From: Anaerolineae bacterium | Lineage (GTDB): Bacteria; Chloroflexota; Anaerolineae; Aggregatilineales; Phototrophicaceae | NCBI GenBank assembly: GCA_020849765.1 | Contig: JADLAY010000034.1 | Coordinates: 248,001-312,000 of the forward strand | Length of the DNA: 64,000 bases | Direction: 5' to 3' | Shown: piece by piece, positions 61,636 through 64,000 of the stretch | Layout: the number at the start of each line of letters is the position of its first letter | Numbering within the stretch: position 1 is the first letter of the stretch | Notes under the pieces: model-generated | The model's input: the letters and a program-made list of their open reading frames with translations, nothing else | What the model was told of the DNA's origin: nothing | Database searches by the model: none | Program-made: the position numbers and the translations under genes

Positions 61636-62409
61636 TCATGCCAGGTCGCGAACGCGGCGGATGAAATCGACGCTCTGCAGGCGGCGCTCGACCAGATGCG
61701 TGATGTAGCCGAGCATGACTCGTTCGGCTTCTTCGTGGATTTGAGGGGGCACTTTGAGCGACTCAATCTGCTTCCATGTGCTGCGCTGCAAATGTCGCAG
61801 CAGCTTCAGCCCATCCATGCTCAAAGGGACGAGTGCCGTGCCGCGCAGCGCATGACGCGGACAGACCACGCCGCCGGACGCATTGTCGAAGAACTGATCT
61901 TCCGGCAGCAGCGGTTCGTGCTCAACGACGCAGTTCAACAGCTCTGGCCGAAACCCGACCAGATCGAGCAGGCGCAGTTCGAAAAAGCGCACCGTCAGCC
62001 GTAGATCATCTTCCAGGCTCAGGCGAATGAAGGTGTCATCCATCAGCTTGAACAGGGCACCGGCATCGGTTTCGCCCTCGGCAGTCAGGCGATCCAGCAG
62101 TTCGGCGCAGTAGCTCGCATGCGCGCCACGATTCAGATTCTCGCGCAGGGGCAGAAAGGGCGCCGTCATCTCGGCCTGCACGCAGATGCCCAGGTCGCGC
62201 CCGCGATGAATCAGCATATCCGCCCGCGTGTAGAGTTCGACGTGGCCGGTCTTGCTGCTAGTCAGCTTGCGCGCACCTTTGGCGATCACGTCGAGCTTGC
62301 CCTGGAACGGCGTCAGGATGGTGAGAAGCCGGTCGGCCTCACCAAAATCGCGCCGCTTGAGGATGAGCGCAGGCGTGCGGATCGAGCGCATACGAGACTG
62401 ATCGGTCAC
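61636..62409 (-). CDS. recO: DNA repair protein RecO
   Basis: The 257-residue recombination mediator has the N-terminal OB fold (RTPALILKRRDFGEADRLLTIL, GKLDVIAKGARKLTSSKTGH), followed by the helical RecO C-terminal domain (ELYTRADMLIHRGRDLG, then ELRLLDLVGFRPELLNCV). The usual Cys4 zinc site is degenerate (single Cys and CPRH). It loads RecA together with RecR. The start is a GTG with GGAG about nine bases upstream. It lies four bases after cdd. Confidence 0.9.
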   Translation of the reverse strand: MTDQSRMRSIRTPALILKRRDFGEADRLLTILTPFQGKLDVIAKGARKLTSSKTGHVELYTRADMLIHRGRDLGICVQAEMTAPFLPLRENLNRGAHASYCAELLDRLTAEGETDAGALFKLMDDTFIRLSLEDDLRLTVRFFELRLLDLVGFRPELLNCVVEHEPLLPEDQFFDNASGGVVCPRHALRGTALVPLSMDGLKLLRHLQRSTWKQIESLKVPPQIHEEAERVMLGYITHLVERRLQSVDFIRRVRDLA

Positions 62410-62412
62410 GGC

Positions 62413-62814
62413 TCAGGTCTCCAGATCGGTCGGGCCGAACCCGTTCAGCAGCAGGTCGGACAGCACCCCATCCCAATGCACCGCACCTTCGAAATCGACC
62501 ATGACCACGCGCAGTTTGGGTGCGAACTCGTACAGCATCTGGCGGCACAGGCCGCAGGGTGAGCCGCCGTTGTTGGTCGCGACGACGATCGTATCGAAAG
62601 TGCGCTCCCCTTCGCTGACGGCCTTGACCAGCGCCACGCGCTCGGCGCAGATCGTGGCCGGGTAAGCGGCGTTCTCGACGTTGCAGCCCGCATAGACAGC
62701 GCCATCCGGTGTGTGCAGCGCGGCCCCGACATGATAGTGAGAATACGGCACATAGGCCCGTTCGGCGGCACCAATGGCGTCTTTTATCAAAGTTGAGAGT
62801 TGATCGTCCGTCAC
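62413..62814 (-). CDS. cdd: Cytidine deaminase
   Basis: The 133-residue homotetrameric-type cytidine deaminase has the zinc site Cys56-Ala-Glu58 (TICAERVA) with the catalytic Glu, and the PCGLC ligands (Cys87, Cys90). It deaminates cytidine and deoxycytidine for pyrimidine salvage. The start is a GTG with AGGA about nine bases upstream. It is the first gene of a cdd-recO pair, divergent from rpmJ. Confidence 0.94.
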   Translation of the reverse strand: MTDDQLSTLIKDAIGAAERAYVPYSHYHVGAALHTPDGAVYAGCNVENAAYPATICAERVALVKAVSEGERTFDTIVVATNNGGSPCGLCRQMLYEFAPKLRVVMVDFEGAVHWDGVLSDLLLNGFGPTDLET

Positions 62815-62856
62815 GAGATGCTATCCTACAACAACGTATGTTACTGTGTACGCGAC

Positions 62857-62862
62857 ATTATA
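62857..62862 (-). promoter_or_regulatory. Predicted -10 element for cdd-recO
   Basis: A consensus TATAAT on the minus strand lies 43 bases before the cdd start; no good -35 is seen at the proper distance. Confidence 0.45.
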
Positions 62863-62917
62863 CCTTGGAGTTGGCTGGTCACGGCATCAGACAGGCTGGT
62901 TTGGATTAATTCCACCA

Positions 62918-62945
62918 TAGACAACATATTCATCTTTGCTATAAT
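62918..62945 (+). promoter_or_regulatory. Predicted promoter of the rpmJ-rpsM-rpsK operon
   Basis: TAGACA (62918-62923) and a consensus TATAAT (62940-62945) are separated by 16 bases and lie about 43 bases before rpmJ. This gives the alpha-type operon its own promoter, as expected from its separation from the spc cluster. Confidence 0.75.
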
Positions 62946-62987
62946 CCTGATTCCGTTACCTAATCTAGTTGAGCGAAAGTGATCATC

Positions 62988-63101
62988 ATGCGCGTCACCG
63001 CATCGGTTAAGCGGCGCTGCCCGAAATGCCGCATCATTCGGCGCAACGGGAACGTAATGGTGATCTGCGTGAATCCGAAGCACAAGCAGCGCCAGGGCTA
63101 A
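62988..63101 (+). CDS. rpmJ: 50S ribosomal protein L36
   Basis: The 37-residue zinc-ribbon protein L36 begins [20 protein letters not shown] and ends with [13 protein letters not shown]. The Cys11-x2-Cys14 ... Cys27 ... His32 ligands of the C-plus (zinc) form are all present. It is 32 bases upstream of rpsM. The ATG at 62988 has no strong ribosome-binding site (GAGCGAAAG about 12 bases away). Confidence 0.94.
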   Translation: MRVTASVKRRCPKCRIIRRNGNVMVICVNPKHKQRQG

Positions 63102-63133
63102 GCGCAGAGTCACCTGGAGGATAGTGGAAACAC

Positions 63134-63520
63134 ATGGCACGTATTGAGGGCGTGGACCTGCCACGCGACAAGCGAGTTGAGGTTGCACTCACTTATATCT
63201 ACGGCATTGGCCGCCCAACCAGCAACCAGATTCTGGCGCAAACGGGTGTCAACCCCAATACGCGCGTGAAGGATCTGACGGAAGCGGAACTCCAGCTTCT
63301 GCGTGAAGCGGTTGGCGGCATGTCAGTTGAAGGCGATTTGAAACGTCAGGTGCAACTGAATATTAAACGCTTGATGGAAATCGGCTGCTACCGCGGCCTG
63401 CGTCATCGCCGCAACCTGCCGGTGCATGGTCAGCGTACCCGCACCAATGCGCGCACCCGTAAGGGTCCCAAGAAGACCGTACCCGGGCGTGGGCGTCGGC
63501 GCGGCGCGACCAAGAAGTAG
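63134..63520 (+). CDS. rpsM: 30S ribosomal protein S13
   Basis: The 128-residue S13 begins [20 protein letters not shown]. It contains [20 protein letters not shown] (helix-two-turn-helix), [24 protein letters not shown] segment and the basic C-terminal tail [25 protein letters not shown] lies about 13 bases before the ATG. It bridges the 30S head to L5. Confidence 0.96.
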   Translation: MARIEGVDLPRDKRVEVALTYIYGIGRPTSNQILAQTGVNPNTRVKDLTEAELQLLREAVGGMSVEGDLKRQVQLNIKRLMEIGCYRGLRHRRNLPVHGQRTRTNARTRKGPKKTVPGRGRRRGATKK

Positions 63521-63546
63521 CGCGCCGGAAAAATCGGCAATGGTTG

Positions 63547-63584
63547 CAAGGGCAGGATCATATTCTGCCCTTGTGTCAGTTTTT
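63547..63584 (+). terminator. Terminator or attenuator between rpsM and rpsK
   Basis: CAAGGGCAG (63547-63555) and CTGCCCTTG (63565-63573) form a 9-bp stem with a 9-base loop, then TGTCAG and TTTTT (63580-63584). It lies inside the operon, so it probably acts as a partial terminator. Confidence 0.75.
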
Positions 63585-63600
63585 ATCAGTTCACCACTTG

Positions 63601-63622
63601 CGCCCTATGTGCACATAGGGCG
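63601..63622. promoter_or_regulatory. Perfect 22-bp palindrome upstream of rpsK
   Basis: CGCCCTATGTG is followed immediately by its exact inverted copy (63601-63622). It lies 36 bases before the rpsK start and 17 bases after the terminator T-run. It may be a DNA-binding site, or an RNA hairpin without loop space (a 4-base loop would leave 9 bp). Confidence 0.7.
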
Positions 63623-63658
63623 TATGTTAGCGAAAGCACCAGTCAGCGAGGTTAGAGC

Positions 63659-64000
63659 ATGGCACGTCAACCAGCACGCAAAGGCGGACGACGTACCGCT
63701 AAGCGCGTCGTCAAGAATATTCCCTACGGCCAGGCGCATATCAATGCGTCGTTCAATAACACCATCATTTCCATGACCGATCAGTCGGGCAATGTGGTGT
63801 CGTGGGCCAGCGCGGGCACAAGCGGGTTCAAGGGTAGTCGTAAAAGCACGCCATACGCGGCACGCGTGGCCGCACAGGCCGCCGCCGAAACGGCACAGAC
63901 CCATGGGATGCAGGAAGTTGATGTCTTCATCAAGGGGCCTGGTCCGGGTCGTGAGGCCGCCATTCGCGCCATTCAGGCCAGTGGCCTTAAGGTTCGTTCG
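63659..64000 (+). CDS. rpsK: 30S ribosomal protein S11, 3' end outside window
   Basis: The first 114 codons of S11 are visible. [20 protein letters not shown] is followed by [40 protein letters not shown], then [20 protein letters not shown], all conserved. S11 lines the mRNA path at the platform. The gene is 138 bases after rpsM, an unusually wide gap filled by the terminator and palindrome. Confidence 0.96.
   Translation, partial: MARQPARKGGRRTAKRVVKNIPYGQAHINASFNNTIISMTDQSGNVVSWASAGTSGFKGSRKSTPYAARVAAQAAAETAQTHGMQEVDVFIKGPGPGREAAIRAIQASGLKVRS

Noticed and set aside
1..64000. CRISPR array, insertion sequence, prophage or integrative element
   Set aside because: No regularly spaced repeats, transposase, integrase or phage structural genes were seen.

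Overview
The window is a high-GC bacterial chromosome segment that most resembles Chloroflexota, probably an Anaerolineae-like member. This placement is an inference. It rests on the proline/threonine-rich stalks of the surface lipoproteins, the abundance of family-5 peptide-binding transport systems, Ser/Thr kinases with beta-propeller ectodomains, and a ribosomal protein S12 with an insertion. No rRNA or tRNA gene, CRISPR array, transposase or prophage was seen.

Layout. Positions 1-5.7 kb hold the end of an ABC-2 exporter operon and a peptide-type ABC importer (binding protein, two permeases, no ATPase) on the minus strand. The binding protein of this importer reads as a circular permutation of the normal SBP family-5 fold. 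From 5.7 to 11.6 kb there are minus-strand metabolic genes: a DmpA/P1 peptidase, a HAD phosphatase, a DUF427 protein, a glycosyltransferase, endonuclease III and a sulfatase-fold enzyme. From 11.7 to 18.8 kb there are a nitrilase-family amidase, a membrane Ser/Thr kinase and a compact plus-strand five-gene operon (DinB-like, peptidase-M23-like/SH3/glycosidase fusion, membrane protein, MazG-like, GNAT). From 18.8 to 27.3 kb there are two tandem paralogous anchored proteins, a PpiC lipoprotein, a PadR-controlled ABC exporter, an esterase-fold protein with Asp at the nucleophile position, and an EEP-family enzyme. A second, canonical peptide ABC importer (again without ATPases) occupies 27.5-31.3 kb.

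From 49.5 down to 32.2 kb runs one large minus-strand translation block in the order rpsL-rpsG-fusA-tuf-S10 cluster-spc cluster-secY-adk-map. It has a strong promoter and a terminator-like attenuator ahead of rpsL. The usual continuation (infA-rpmJ-rpsM-rpsK) does not follow map. Instead, rpmJ-rpsM-rpsK start a separate plus-strand operon at the right edge (62.9-64.0 kb) with its own promoter and with a terminator and a palindrome between rpsM and rpsK.

Between the two translation blocks lie an FHA-response-regulator fusion, a structured non-coding stretch, an L,D-transpeptidase-like cell-wall protein, a cupin, a GH13 glycosidase, a ThDP-dependent enzyme, a PPC-repeat lipoprotein, an RmlC-type epimerase, a large helical protein of unknown function, recO and cdd. 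Overall the region combines core translation machinery with cell-envelope, sugar and peptide-uptake functions.
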